NCBI GenBank assembly: GCA_021613375.1 | Contig: CM038714.1 | Span: 43,039,123-43,103,122, forward strand | Direction of reading: 5' to 3' | DNA: 64,000 nt | Origin: Megaleporinus macrocephalus | Lineage: Eukaryota; Chordata; Actinopteri; Characiformes; Anostomidae | Shown here: piece after piece, positions 22,937-35,056 of the stretch | How the letters are laid out: each line of letters starts with the position of its first letter | Numbering within the stretch: position 1 is the first letter of the stretch | Notes under the pieces: generated by a model | What the model was told of the DNA's origin: nothing | The model's input: only the letters and a program-made list of their open reading frames with translations | The model's database searches: none | Translations under genes and position numbers: made by a program

Positions 22937-24235
22937 GTTTGTTTGTTACTATTAATGTATGCATTATTGAGAAATTATTAATACATACATAATTAAATGT
23001 GTTCATGATTATCCAATCATGAATGTCAGGTTTTAAGATGGCGCATGCTTCTGTTGTAGTAAACTGCTTTAGTTGTTTTTCATGGGAAGTGTAGAGCAGT
23101 ATAGATCAGAGGCAGTCTTCTTTTGACCTACACTGCCTCCACTTCTGCAAAGCACTCCTGTGTTATCAATGGCATTTTATACCGGCTATATGCAGCAAGC
23201 ACTGATTGATGCCGGAGGGGTGTCACTGTGCTTAAAGCTTTTAGTCTATTTTTTGACTCTTGAAACAAGTTAACAATCCAAAAAAATATTTCCAACATGA
23301 ATCTTTAATTTAAATTAAAAAACAAGGAATGCAGTATAACAATTGATTTTTTGGCAAGAGCAGGGTCTTGGTTTATCTGCTAAAAAAAAGGATCTCAGAA
23401 GAATTTCTTGAATAAATGAGTGAATGAATGAATGAATAAGAAAAGATGCTTTTTAAAAAAATGTAAAAAATGTATTTATGTTTTCAGTCCCTGCATAATT
23501 TGCTATATGTTATATACAAAGATACAATTAACCTGTTTTTTTTTTTTTTTTGAAAATTTCACCAGTGGCATACATACTACTAGATGCATATCACTGATGT
23601 TGGCACAAAAAATATATTTTATTTTTCTGTTTTTGCCATCATTTTCCATCTTCAGATGAAAACAAAATGTCCCAAAATGTTTGGAAAAAAACATCTCCTT
23701 CCTTTGCTTACATTAAAAGTAATGTATGTTTTTTCCTTCTGCGGTAAAGTTGATTTTGGAGATACGACCGCCGATATAAAAAATTCAGTATACGCCCCCA
23801 TTCTGCTTTGCTCTGATGCTGTGTTGTATAATTCTAGTACACAACAAGTGAGTGTTGGGCTTTGTTAGTCTGTTTTAAATTTAATGCCATGGAGTGTAGA
23901 ATTAGTTAGCCCAGTGCAAAGAAACACAAATATAACCTTATTATATTTTAAAGCTGGCGTTTTACCTTGATGAACTACCCCCCAATCCCAGGCAACAAGA
24001 ATCCCCTCTGGAGCCCCAGCTCATTTCTTGCTGGTAAGGCACTCAAACATTGCTGTCATAAACTGACCACTGTAACAGCCCTATATGCAAGTCTATTAGA
24101 GATGACTGAAAAAGCTATTGTGGGATATGATGTATGTGACTTGTATGTGATGATGTTGGTGGGTGAACTATAAGCTTTTGAGCTTTTACTGATTCACACA
24201 CAATCTGCTAAAACATATTGTAGTAATCCATCTTT
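22937..24235. other. Unassigned non-coding stretch
   Basis: No gene or complete repeat recognised; T-rich and A-rich runs near 23450-23560. Confidence 0.45.
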
Positions 24236-24725
24236 TATTACAATGAATGATATTTCAATGGATGGTTCTCCAAAGAACCATTCAAATCTTTATATAATAA
24301 CAATTTTTGTACACGGGACCCGCAAGGAACATTTGTTTACAGTTTAGAATGTACTCTGGTGTACATTTCTAAAACGTGTGCCACCTAAGGTTCTACAGAA
24401 AAGCCACCTTTGGTTATAAAAGATATTTGTTAGCTTAAAGAACCTTTGAAAGGTTTGAAGAATCAAAAAGTTGTTTTTCTACTCAAAGGTTCTTGAAGCC
24501 ATTCTTTGTCAGTCTTTATACTTTGCTCTGTATAAACCTTGCTCACACATCTCATTTACCAAAAGTGGTCCTCAGAAGATCTATCCATCACATCGCAATT
24601 CCAAGGTTTTGAGACCTTTAAAAGGTTCTTCACTCTCATAAACCTCTTTTCATTAATGATTCTTTCGGGAATCAAAAGTGGTTCTTCTATGTTCTTCTAC
24701 GCTCAAAGAACACCTCGTGGCAAAG
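24236..24725. repeat. GGTTCTT-rich interspersed repeats (two fragments)
   Basis: Recurrent words AAGAACC and GGTTCTT on both strands, for example TTAAAGAACCTTTGAAAGG and TGGTTCTTCTATGTTCTTC, followed by CTCAAAGAACACC. This pattern is that of a common palindromic fish MITE-like repeat. A further copy is at 32195-32300. Boundaries are approximate. Confidence 0.6.
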
Positions 24726-24839
24726 CTTATTAATTGGCCTTTGCTAGCCTAGTACAGTATAATCATATGCCGATATGAAGCACTTTTGGAGTTGGGATCA
24801 TGTGGCGTCATGTAAAAAATATGATTACAATCTCTCACC

Positions 24840-25320
24840 TCTCATAAGCCTCAGGATAAACCCCTAGGAGGCAATTTCCTTAAACCGCGCAAGCTCCATT
24901 AAATGAATTCCGGCATATATCTCTGTACTCCGACCTACAACCGAGGTCTAGACGTGTTGACAGGCACACGTCTTTACTTCACATGGCCGACTCGTATCTA
25001 CAAGATAAGCATATTAAATATCAGTTAGCGCCGTTTGCTGCTAGTTTTGCAGCCCCAATCAAGCCTTTAATTATCATTGTAATTATGATTATAATTAAGT
25101 AATCCATGGGCACCTAAAGAGCAATTGTCTGTGTGAGTACAGGTTTGCGCTAATTGAATTAATTAATCAGGATATGTGGATTTAAATAGATTAACATGTT
25201 AAATTAACATCAATTTCTCCAGGGGGACGAGATGCGGAGGGGTCCCGCTGGGACTCTGCTCCCAGCGCAACGCGGCCCAGCGTAGACGAAAAGGGTGAGA
25301 AGTTCACACAAGCAGATGTG
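24840..25320. promoter_or_regulatory. Candidate conserved enhancer (ATTA-rich), unproven
   Basis: Repeat-free, compositionally complex sequence with a dense cluster of homeodomain-type cores: TTAATTATCATTGTAATTAT at 25067 and following, ATTATAATTAAG, then CTAATTGAATTAATTAATC at 25150-25170 and GATTAACATGTTAAATTAAC near 25191. No open frame of note. This resembles ancient vertebrate non-coding enhancers, but conservation has not been tested. Confidence 0.4.
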
Positions 25321-25569
25321 CGGAAAGAAACAGCCTCTTAAAGGTTCATCTGCTGTGATTTCCAAGCAAGTATAAACAAAAACAGATAAAAAGAATAGAG
25401 AGGGCTTTGTTCTTACTTATACTCCAAAAGACAGTATTGACCAAAAACACAACAGAAAATAGAGACTGCTTGTGAGTTCGGGTGGAGAAATGAGAGAAAC
25501 ACATGACTGTCCAACTCAGGGCATGTAAAGAGGCCTTAGTTTTGGGGATGCCCTATGTTTATTATAAAC

Positions 25570-26119
25570 TAGAGATGGAGCGATCAGCGTATTTGGGGCT
25601 GATTCCGATCGCCTAGTACTTTTCAACGCGACCGGCCAATAGCCGATACCGATCAAGGGCAGAGCTATATGCCACGGCAGGGCTACATGCAATTATTAGA
25701 GCGAGCAAGTCATGAAACATGGTTATCTAGTGCTATAAACTCAATCACTTTGGCTGTGATTGCTTTAGCCTTCTGGCTGTTGCTGCTGTCTGCATGGGTT
25801 TCTGAGTTATTTGTTTGGTATGCTGTTCACTAGTACTCTGTATTTGGCTGTGTGGTGTATGGTGAAGTGCTGCATTAGGTTAGTAGTATTTAATGTTTTT
25901 GTCTTGGTTCCCTCCACGAGACACGCTGATATAAAGTTTACACTATGCCTTGGATGAAACACTAACTGGAAATACAGAAATTAGGCTCACTTGTTTAAAC
26001 CCAATCGATCGGCTCTCGGGATCGGCTAAATTGGAGAAATACTGGCCAATCTCTGATCACATATTTTGATTAAAAATCAGCCGATATCAATACATAGCCG
26101 ATGGATCCTTCCATCTCTA
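25570..26119 (+). mobile_element. hAT-like non-autonomous element
   Basis: Starts TAGAGATGGAGCGATCAGCG and ends GGATCCTTCCATCTCTA. The subterminal parts are rich in GATCG/CGATC/GCCGAT words. The same family lies in reverse at 57697-58600, sharing phrases such as CGATCGGCTCTCGGGAT and GGCTAAATTGGAGAAATA. Flanking 8-mers TTATAAAC and CTATCAAT agree at only 5 of 8 positions, so the target duplication is weak. No transposase. hAT membership is inferred from the end motif and from the better element at 35367. Confidence 0.75.
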
Positions 26120-26569
26120 CTATCAATGATCCCAGACCAGTGCTGCTGTGGGTGACAGACAGTGATGTAAAGGGCTCATATTAAGGAAAAATTTATTTTC
26201 CTTGCATTTTTGGAATACATGAGTTTGAAACCTATTCACCCCTCATGCCATACAGTCTGTATAAGTACATTAAGCTGCACAAAGTTTAGCTTTCCCACTT
26301 TGTGCTACAGCAGACTGCTTTTTAAATGTGGCACAATACAGGGCAGCAATTTAGAGGACATTCAATTTTCACATAACGGTTCCATATATCAGTTTTATAT
26401 TGTTTTTCATTCAGTTTGATGTTGTATGCAAACATTGTTAAAGATTTATATGCATCGTTCAGCCCTCAGCTCACACAGTCTGTTATAAGTCCACTGTTTT
26501 TGTTGTGTAATTGAAGCTAAAGTATTTTCATAATATCTGCTAATCATAATAACAATAATAATAATTATA
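26120..26569. other. Unassigned non-coding stretch
   Basis: No gene or complete repeat seen. Confidence 0.4.
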
Positions 26570-26797
26570 ATACTGTCCAAAGAAAAACAAGTACGATCAA
26601 AATAGTAACTTTACAGGAGAGGCCAAAAACATGCTTTACTTTCAATGTAAGTCAATGGAACCAGAATTCTTTCAATGTTATTTTGGAGCATTTCTATTGG
26701 TCTGTTCATTATGAAATCTTTACACAATGTAAACAGATGTAGAAAAATAAAAATTGACAAAAATTAAAATACATGTTTTTTTTGGGCAGCAATGATA
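26570..26797 (+). mobile_element. Recurrent MITE family X, copy d
   Basis: The left end is truncated to CTGTCCAAAGAAAAACAAG; the right end is TTTTGGGCAGCAATGATA. The internal blocks AATGTAAGTCAATGGAACCA and GAGCATTTCTATTGGTCTG match copy a. Confidence 0.8.
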
Positions 26798-26889
26798 AAT
26801 TAGTCTTAAATGCAAAGTAACAAAAACAAGCCTGTTTAAATAAAAGAGATGAAAAGAACTTGGTAAAAGTTAATAATGTTGGTAAACAT

Positions 26890-27780
26890 TATACCCAGAC
26901 CTGAATGGAAAAACAATACAATAAAAAAATTGTAGCATATGGGCTCTTTAAAGGCAGGGTAAAAATAGCCACCAGTTGAATTCTAAGAGATAAAAAAAAG
27001 AATGGAAAATGTAAATTAATGAAAGCAGGTATGGGTGCATAAAGCCACAAAACATTATAAGTGATAAAAAAATAAAAAAGAATAAAGAAAATACATAGAA
27101 AATACAAAGAAAATGTGAGGTATCGGCCCTTTAAAGGCAGGGTAACAAAAGCAGACTGCTTAAGTCTAAAGGATTAAATTAATTATAGCAGGTTTGGGAT
27201 AAAGCCACACTAACATTATAAGTGGTCTAAAGAGGAAGAAATACAAAATACCTAGAAAATACTAAGAAAATGTGAGGGATTGGCCCTTTAAAGGCAGGCT
27301 AACAAAGTCTTAAGTCTAAAGGATTAAATTAATTATAGCAGGTTTGGGTACATAAAGCCACACTAACATTACAAGTGGTCTAAAGAGGAAGAAATACAAA
27401 ATACATAGAAAATACAAAGAAAATGTGAGTGATTGGCCCTTTAAAGGCAGGCTAACAAAAGCAGGCTGATGAACTCTAAAGGATGAAAAAGGAAAGTGGC
27501 GCGTGTTCCTGTCAAAATGAGTTCTGACTATGCATAAAAGCACACAAACATTATAACTGGACTTGAGGGAGTGAAAATAGAAAGCAAAAGATTTGTAGAG
27601 TATAGGAACTTTAAAGGCAGAGAAAGAAAAGCAGCCTCTTTCATTTTAACGGATGAGAAAAAGAAGAAAAATGCTGGTATAAAACCACATATGGCTGTTG
27701 TGGATACATTAAACCACACAAAGAGTATAATTGGGCCTCAGAGGAAAAATAAAATGTAAATGTAAGACTGCTTTTGTTAC
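26890..27780. repeat. Diverged tandem array, about 155-185-bp units
   Basis: The anchor CTTTAAAGGCAG occurs at 26946, 27129, 27286, 27439 and 27609, giving spacings of 183, 157, 153 and 170 bp. The middle units are very similar (shared blocks GGATTAAATTAATTATAGCA, AAAGCCACACTAACATTA, AAGTGGTCTAAAGAGGAAG); the outer units are more diverged. A-rich, no open frame. Confidence 0.85.
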
Positions 27781-28564
27781 ATAAAAGAGTTCTAATGTCT
27801 TTAGTGGACCTCGAATGCAAAACCAAAGTAGGACGTGCCTTTTAAACCAACAAACAAACAAAAAACAAGCAGAAGGACATGAAATTACATGCACACGACG
27901 GAACATAAAGAACCGCTTCCTAAAGACAGAGCCACCGTTTTCAGCTCGGCTAAGCCGACTGGGAGGCAGTAATTGCTTGATAGCGGGATAAAAACACAAA
28001 GCGGCCACGCGCCTCAGGATTGGCGCAGTTAAAGCTGTCCTATACTTCAGTAAGCTGGTCAATAAAAACAGCTTAAAAGTTTTCTGTACAGGGACAACAA
28101 AACAATATGACTCCTGACAGCTCTTTTCACGCCTGCGAGAAGGCAATAATTGCGAGGAGCAGGAGCAATGAAGGGATTTCAGCGGGGAAGGACAGGTACA
28201 TGTGTCACCCAGATAGAGGCTGCTAAACGCTCTGCTACTTGTTGCAGCCCCATTTGCTTAACTTACTGTATGTCTGCCCTTGGTGTGTCTGGAAATAATT
28301 TAATTTCTCTCAAACAGCCCCGCGTCTCCCAGTGAACATGTTCTCGCTAAATAACCCCGGACTCCGCGGAGGAAACAGTAGCAGCACATTTCAAGAAACA
28401 TTTTAATCTCGAACTCAGCCCAGATGTCTGTCTGGAAAATACACGCTTCTAAATGGTCCTTGGATGTACGCTTCTAGGAACAAACTTTAATTGGTAAAGA
28501 ATTTTTAGGTCTGTATATCTGCACTGTCGAAACAAACAACAGAGTTTGCAAGTTAATGTCATGA

Positions 28565-28565
<1 letters not shown>
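27781..28565. other. Unassigned, moderately GC-rich stretch
   Basis: No repeat or gene recognised between 27840 and 28450. The 145-codon minus frame at 27709-28146 runs into the tandem array and has no domain. Confidence 0.4.

Positions 28566-28568
<3 letters not shown>

Positions 28569-28630
<62 letters not shown>
28569..28630. repeat. (TA)n microsatellite
   Basis: About 31 TA units directly left of a Tc1-like element. Confidence 0.97.
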
Positions 28631-28631
<1 letters not shown>

Positions 28632-28636
<5 letters not shown>

Positions 28637-29098
28637 TACCGCTCAAAGGTTTAGGATCACTTTAGAATTTAATTTCATGCAATTTTCATGCAATTCAGAT
28701 GATTTTTAAAGAATAAAATTTTTGTATAGAGGCTTATTTTGCATATAGTGCTATTATCAGCAATTCTCAGTCCTCTGTCTAAATCTCCTGGTACGGCCAC
28801 CAATCCAAGTTAAGGATGTTATTGGGCTAATTGGTTGTTAGGACACTCAATCAATTGTGATGCACAGCTGAAAATCATTCTACTAATTAGTGAGTATAAA
28901 AGGGAGAACAACATTCTAGGTTAGTTTAGTATCTGAAGCATCAGCAGTTGATGGCTTGCTGACCGACTCAAAATGACCAGAAAGAAAGAACTTTCTTTAG
29001 AGACCCGTCAGTCCATTGTTGTGTTAAGGAAGGAAGACTACCCCATTGAAAACAAGAGCATTTTACTGTGATCCCAAACTTTTGAGTGGTAGTGTGTA
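28632..29098 (+). mobile_element. Deleted Tc1/mariner-like element, family C copy 1
   Basis: Left terminal repeat TACACTACCGCTCAAAGGTT (28632 on) and right terminal repeat TTTTGAGTGGTAGTGTGTA (to 29098) form a roughly 30-bp imperfect inverted repeat. The retained interior holds a TATAAAAG box (28895-28902) and the start of a transposase frame; the rest is deleted. (TA)n lies on both sides, in keeping with the TA target choice of Tc1/mariner elements. Relatives at 33799-34045 and 62491-62982. Confidence 0.85.
28973..29071 (+). pseudogene. Tc1-like transposase N-terminal stub
   Basis: Thirty-two codons starting MTRKKELSLETRQSIVVLRK, then a short out-of-family tail ending at a TGA inside the right terminal repeat. 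The LSLETRQSIVVLRK segment matches the first helix of the paired-type DNA-binding domain of Tc1-like transposases. All DDE catalytic parts are missing. The same stub occurs at 62851-62958. Confidence 0.75.
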
Positions 29099-29115
29099 TA
29101 TATATATATAGATAA

Positions 29116-29165
<50 letters not shown>
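29099..29165. repeat. (TA)n microsatellite with GATAAATAAA interruption
   Basis: Right flank of the Tc1-like element. Confidence 0.95.
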
Positions 29166-29166
<1 letters not shown>

Positions 29167-31208
29167 TATAGATAATATCTTGTGTGGCAGTTTTAAAAAG
29201 TAAGTTTAGTTCCAGATTTCTCCTGGACGCCCCAGACATTGTATACGTTTTTTCAGTTCCTTCAGCAGCAATCTTGATTTACCTAATGAAATACTGAGAA
29301 GTTAAAGCAGGTATTAGATCATAATAATACTAGGTTGCCACTAGCTTTGGATATATATTATATAGTATAAATATAGTACATATCAATATATTGCAACCAC
29401 GAATCGCTGCACACCCACTTCCAGGTGCAAACTTAAATATGACATGTTTCTGCAAAATTTAGTGAACTGTTTCTATTTATGTTTTTAATGTAACATACTG
29501 GACTACATACATCAAATATAACTTTTGTTCACACCGCATTTTATGTGTTATTTTGTACTCTAGCCAGTACAAGTGTAACAAGTGTGTTAACGTGCACATA
29601 AGTTTGTTCTCTGTAGAGGATGTGTAAACTTATTTTCACCTATAATCTACAAACACATGTCATTTATGCAAAGTAGCCAAAACTTTAGCATATGACTGTA
29701 TTTCTCACTTTCAGAAAGATTATTTAAAACATGTGAACACAGTTTGCTCATTTTATTTCCATCCAGTACAACAAACTGTGTGTTCCACCTTAACTGGTGC
29801 AGCCGCCTAAAGGATGCCAGATTTAAACTGCTTCACTTTTTAGGGAGTAATGGTGTTAAAAAAATTAGTAGCACTACTAATATATCATGATAAGTTGTTA
29901 TAAACATACTATTGTGTTCTAAATACTTTACGTGGGCTTTAAACTTGTAAAAATTGCAATGACTTACAAAGAAAGGTTCTTTAAAGCAGGTATTCCCAAC
30001 CTTTTCAACAGCATGCACCAAACTAGAGCCCACCCACTGGGAGGGGAGTTCATTGGTGGGATGGAGAGGTTGAGTTGATGCCATTACACATGTTATTGGC
30101 CTACGTTTGGCTGTTGTTCAGTGAAGTAACCCCAAAGTCCCATCGGCTACCTTCTCCCATCTTCTCCAAAGAACCCAATTTGGCACCTGTATAAACTGCG
30201 TCTGTGCTCAGTGATGGACAACCCTCAGTTGTCTCTTTCAGCAGGAGCTCGGAACGCTCTCTCAATTCACTTCAATTTAGCTTTATTTGTATGGCGCGTT
30301 CTACAACTGCAGTTGTCCCAGAGCAGCTTTCCATAACAGCGAGTGCAGCCTCCTAACGAGTGTCATTCAGAGTGGAAGTGGCAGGAAAAGGATCCCTGCA
30401 GTATTTTTTGGATGGGGTACGCTGTTTGGGCATGTATCTGTAAAGTAATATTACCACAGGATGACTGTTTATGACCCCTTCACACAGGATAAGAGACGGC
30501 TTTATGAATTACGAAGCTGGAAGTGTCTGGTCCACTTGTGCTTATGAGCTAGACGTCCATAGCATGTGTGTAAGCTATATCTATGATACTACTATAGCTA
30601 TGATAAGATTTGCTGCTTGTACTTGTATTGTGTTACCTATGCATGCCAGTATCTGAATACTGAAATCATTACCAGGGTCAAATTAAAGTCTTAACAATTC
30701 ATGGAACTGGAAATATTTGAAAAAAAGACTGTAAAACATGGCAGTTTGGCTCATATTTGGAAGAAAGTATGTACATTATGCTACAGGTCAATACTACTAA
30801 ACACGTGTGCCTTAACGTCAGTGCGTTTGGTAAGGATGTAACTGAGATAGCAGAGATAGCATAGCCAGCCCTGGTGTTGACATGCATTAGCTCACTATGC
30901 TAACTACATTTACCTCCAAGTAGCACTGCAGTGGGCAAGAGCGAGTTTAGCTCGACGTCAGAACAGCTGTAAGTAAAGTATGTATTATAGTTTTGACCCC
31001 CTTTCCTCATCTAGCTCAGCTCTGTGGCCCAGTGACAGCTGGAATCACATCTGTGGCTAACAGTTTCATGTTGGGAAAGTCTTTTTGGCTGGTTAAGCTG
31101 TAGTTGAATGTCCTCAGTCATACACTTCGCAATGCATGACTAGACAGAAATGTGTGTTTCATGATTCTGTGTGAAGCACAGCCCCTGCAGACAGCTCAGT
31201 TCCAAACA
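29166..31208. other. Mostly unassigned; repeat fragments
   Basis: Position 29603-29695 resembles part of the duplicated segment at 18091. Position 30275-30360 is a fragment of the TTTATTTGTATGGCG repeat class seen at 35735. No gene; all frames are short and domain-free. Confidence 0.45.
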
Positions 31209-31465
31209 ACAAGCTTGGAAAACCACCCTATCTCCATTTTTGTCGATTTTTATTTTTCTTTAGCATATAAACAGAGCAGTTTTCTTTTGTATCCTGTAGC
31301 ATTTGATGAATGGACCAACAGAAATGCTCCAATATCACTTGGAATAAAACCTCTTTATATTTACTTGCATTGAAGGTAAAGAATGTTTTTGGGCTCCCCT
31401 GTGAAGTTACTATTTAGGAGATGTTTTTTTTGCATGCTTTTCTTTGGACAGCAACGATATACAGA
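31209..31465 (-). mobile_element. Recurrent MITE family X, copy e
   Basis: The right end TTTGGACAGCAACGATATAC is a good family terminus; the left end is degenerate. TGAATGGACCAACAGAAATG and the neighbouring GCTCCAATATCACTTGGAA are reverse complements of the internal blocks in copies a and f. Short overlapping open frames here (31361-31631) are not genes. Confidence 0.75.
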
Positions 31466-32190
31466 CTTTGGTAGCGTCCGGGTCTCTATCCATTCTGGGG
31501 TTGTGATAGTGACAGGAATATACCAAGGCAAAATGTTTAAAGTGACCTTCGTGTCCGACTTCCACAGCGTCAGCAGCTGTCCATGTGAGCGGACCATCCT
31601 TCACTGCCAGCTCGAGTCTTTTGTTCATTAGTGTGGTAAACTAGGCTTATGTCACATGTTGGTATCAGTGAATTTTTATGAGTCTGAGTAAATGAGCTTA
31701 GAATGGGCCGGATTTCTGATACTGGTATCGATGGATCCCCACCAGAAACAAATGTAAGACATATTTAACTGACAATTTGTGAATACATCGACTGAGGTTT
31801 TTAAATTTAATTCTTTTGCTGCTTCATTTCTAGTGTTTTGTTTAGATTTTTTAACATTTTAGGTGATCAGCTTGGGGGGGTGTTACTTCCATGTGGTTAA
31901 TTGAACATCCTTCTATAAACTCCCAGATGTTCCCATATTGTAATATCCTGCATGCATATGTCTAAACACAAGTAAATGCTTCCTTATGTGCTTACATACT
32001 CAAGAAAATAACACCAGAACCCATTTCCCACACAGTATGATGGAAGTGGCAATTTACACAGCACTGCTAAAACTTGCACACTTAAAAACAAATCTGCTAA
32101 AAAAGTTTCTTTGTGTGATGCCACCAACAAATCAATGTTGGTGTCCTGAAGAAACTGTTAATAGATGATTCATTATGTGAGGATTCATTA
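31466..32190. other. Unassigned non-coding stretch
   Basis: No gene seen. A short hAT-like fragment (GATACTGGTATCGATGG) is near 31718-31735. Confidence 0.4.
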
Positions 32191-32194
32191 AATC

Positions 32195-32300
32195 TCACAT
32201 ACACACATCTCAATTCCAAAAGAAATTGGTTCTGTAGGGAACTAATATGGTTCTTTTATGGCATCTCTCAAAGAACCCTCTGTGGCAGCGTGAGGTTAGT
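32195..32300. repeat. GGTTCTT-type repeat fragment
   Basis: Contains ATGGTTCTTTTATGGCATC and CTCAAAGAACCCTCTGTGGC, matching the 24236-24725 family. Confidence 0.6.
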
Positions 32301-32854
32301 TCTGCACTTTGTCTGATAGTGCAGTTGAAAGTGAATGTAATCTTTACTATATCACAGAGATAATCTGGCAGTAATTACATTACACACCTCTCCATGTTAA
32401 TGTTAAAGCTAATCCTGTCTGAATAGGACTTAAGAAGAATGAAAACTCAAAGAAACCAAATCTCCATATGAGCCGAAGGTAGAAACACAGAGAGGAACCA
32501 CTTCTCAGTAGAATAACCTATACTTCTCACCAAGGCTACAAAGAGATCAAGGAAAAATATGATCCTACAAACCTTGATTGGTAAAGGAATTGGAAGCTTT
32601 AAAAAAGACACTACGTTTCAAACATGTACAGAACGTTGGATACGGTTAACGGCAGGGCTGTGTTCAAACTATTGCTACAGCTATTTCCTGCATAAGCTCA
32701 ATGATGGCTGTATTGATATTGATATGCGTTAATACATGAAAGTAATACTGTATTCAAGCCTGAGAGCGTCCAGATGTGCATCTCTCACATTGACCCTCAC
32801 AGAAATTGCATATGAACACACATACTTGCACACACACACCTATATATACATATT
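32301..32854. other. Unassigned non-coding stretch
   Basis: No gene or clear repeat seen. Confidence 0.4.
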
Positions 32855-33105
32855 AGCTCCACCTGGAATACCATAGCAATAAATAAGCAGCACCTTAGCA
32901 GCCACCTGGAATAGCATACCAATGGGCAAGCAACACTTTAGCAATAGTATGTTATTCCATAAAAATGGCACCTTAATAATCACATCGGATAACATAGTAA
33001 TGACCTTGGGATGTCATGTCAACACATTGGAAAAACTTCCCAACCACAAAGGACAACATACTAACATCTTAGCAACCACTTGGAATTTCATAGCAATGAC
33101 TGTGT
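32855..33105. repeat. Diverged minisatellite-like repeats
   Basis: Recurrent blocks of the type CACCTGGAATACCATAGCAA, with ACCTTAGCA(G/A)CCAC between them, at irregular spacing (32860, 32905, 33075). A decayed tandem repeat. Confidence 0.55.
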
Positions 33106-33775
33106 CGAGCCGACTTATTTTTTTTTGTAAATCTTTTCCTTCCAGTTACTGTTAGAAATATAAAATAAGATTAATATTGATCAGAAATATCCCTGATGTT
33201 TGTGATTGAATAGTCAAACCATTGCCAATAGGAGAGCGATGGCGGGGATGGAGATGTGTGTGGGGTGGTGGGGGGAGCTGTAACACTGAAATCAATTACA
33301 CATTGTTTATTGTTCTGCAAGCGGCTGTTGGGGTCTGTATACTGTTGTGCGAGGAGGCGGCTGGGAAAAAAGTGACCGCAGTAAAAGTCACTGAAGTAAG
33401 CCTTTTGTCCCGCTGCTTGCGTTTTTCTTTAATATAAGCTCTTCATTTAAACGTTGTAATACACTCTCTTCACTTGGCCGCTACACTGTTGGCAGCAGTG
33501 GGATGAGAGTAGAGTTTGTGTTTGGACTTATTACTGAATAATTACAGAACTGCGGGACATGTATGCACCTGCTAATGGGAGTTTATTGATGACTGTGCAG
33601 TACAGAGCCACCTACACAGGCCCAAGCAATCAGAGCCTACTTAATTTCAAAGTTACTATAGCGTATCAACGGCTTTATCCGCAGTAAAGCCAATATGGGA
33701 CAGTAGCACAGTGCATGCATAGGTTAACCAGTGCTTAACGGAAGTGATCTAACTCCAGGTACTATAGTCTTACTG
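33106..33775. other. Unassigned non-coding stretch
   Basis: No gene recognised. A G-rich patch (TGGGGTGGTGGGGGG) is near 33260. Confidence 0.4.
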
Positions 33776-33798
33776 TATATATATAGTGTATATATATA

Positions 33799-34045
33799 TA
33801 CACTACCGCTCAAATATTTTTGATCACTTTAGAATTTCATTTTAATTTTCATGCAATTCACAAACAATATTGTCCATTTCACAATAAATGTAAGTGTATC
33901 AGATGATTTTTAAAGAATAAAAATGTTTGTATTAAAGCCTATTTTTGTATAGAGGCTTATTTTGCATATAGTCCTATTATCAGCAATTCTCAGTCCTCTG
34001 TCTAAATCTCCATTAAAAACAAGAACATTTCACTGTGATCCCAAA
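33799..34045 (+). mobile_element. Deleted Tc1/mariner-like element, family C copy 2
   Basis: Left terminus TACACTACCGCTCAAATAT, preceded by a short (TA)n. The right side ends in CACTGTGATCCCAAA without the outer half of the terminal repeat. Compared with copies 1 and 3, the promoter and transposase stub are deleted: sequence jumps from CTCTGTCTAAATCTCC directly to AAAAACAAGAACATTTCAC. Confidence 0.8.
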
Positions 34046-34960
34046 GCAAGAGTTCAGATAGAAATGTTTATGTTGGGCTGTTGTAGGTTCATTTGTAAGG
34101 GCTTTCATGTTTAGCACCAGATTACTGGTGGAGTGGTGGGTTTTCTGGAGTAGGGCAGAGTTGTGTATTTAGCTGTTTATACAGGAGAAGTTGTGTTTCT
34201 TCTTTCTGGGTTTAGCACTATGGACTGTAACCCGCATCAAAGTTTGTACTATGGACTGATACCCCGGTATTTTGCAGTTTGGTAGCCTACATTTAACCAA
34301 AAATATGAATATCTGAATCCCAAATACAGACCCAATAAATCAATATTCGAACAGTCGACTATTCGGATCCTATTGTACTGTATTGTGCTGTTGCTGACAA
34401 TCCCCAGCCTGCTCCACTGTGCAGAAGTTGTTCAATAGGAAAGGCTTGAATACAGCTTTCAGAAACAGGTTATGAGTTCATGCAGGGTTTGGGAGTAACA
34501 AAGGTAATTATGCTGGGGCACCTATACCTCAGCTAAAAGTAGTGCAATAAACCCAACTCTGGTGCAATACGCCAGTAAGAAACGTCAGCTGTTTCAAAGT
34601 AAGATTGCGACGGGGACCTTTAACAGCAGAGCACAAAGAAGAGTCGGTGATAGCAACATAAAAGAAGCCCTTTTATTCTTACACCTGGTAAAAAAAAAAA
34701 AATTAAAAAAAGAGCTTTTATTTTTTTTTCCGCTGCCCTCCCTGTGTGTGCAGTGTGATGAGGAGAATCACGCGCCGCCCCGTGACCCGGGCGCACACAC
34801 GCAAAAGGATGCTCATTTGTCTCCGGCTGGCTATGACAAACGCCGCCTAAATAAGGGAACACGGCGCCTGTGTGACTCTCCGCAAGGTCACCCGTCCCAC
34901 GGGGCCCTGGGCTACTGTCAGGAAGTCTGGAGCAATCAGGTGCAAACATCTGCTGGGGAA
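34046..34960. other. Unassigned stretch, GC-richer at the right
   Basis: The right half (34730-34940) is GC-rich and repeat-free. A 144-codon plus frame (34562-34996) and a 196-codon minus frame (34620-35210) overlap each other and end in the GA repeat; neither has a recognisable domain. Confidence 0.4.
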
Positions 34961-35056
34961 AAGAGAGAGAGTGAGAGAGAGAGAGAGGGAGAGTAAGAGA
35001 GAGGATGATATAAGGGAAGTGAGAGAGATAGAGAGAGAGAGAGAAAGAGATGCCTT
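34961..35056 (+). repeat. Imperfect (GA)n purine tract
   Basis: GA repeats with GT and GGAT interruptions; the following sequence to about 35097 is also purine-rich. The Arg/Glu-rich and Ser/Leu-rich open frames here are translations of the tract. Confidence 0.9.

Noticed and set aside
27709..28146. 145-codon minus-strand open frame
   Set aside because: It runs from unassigned sequence into the diverged tandem array and has no domain.
28449..28646. Ile/Tyr repeat open frames here and at 42363-42657, 57482-57887, 58457-58759 and 62855-63187
   Set aside because: Translations of (TA)n microsatellites, not proteins.
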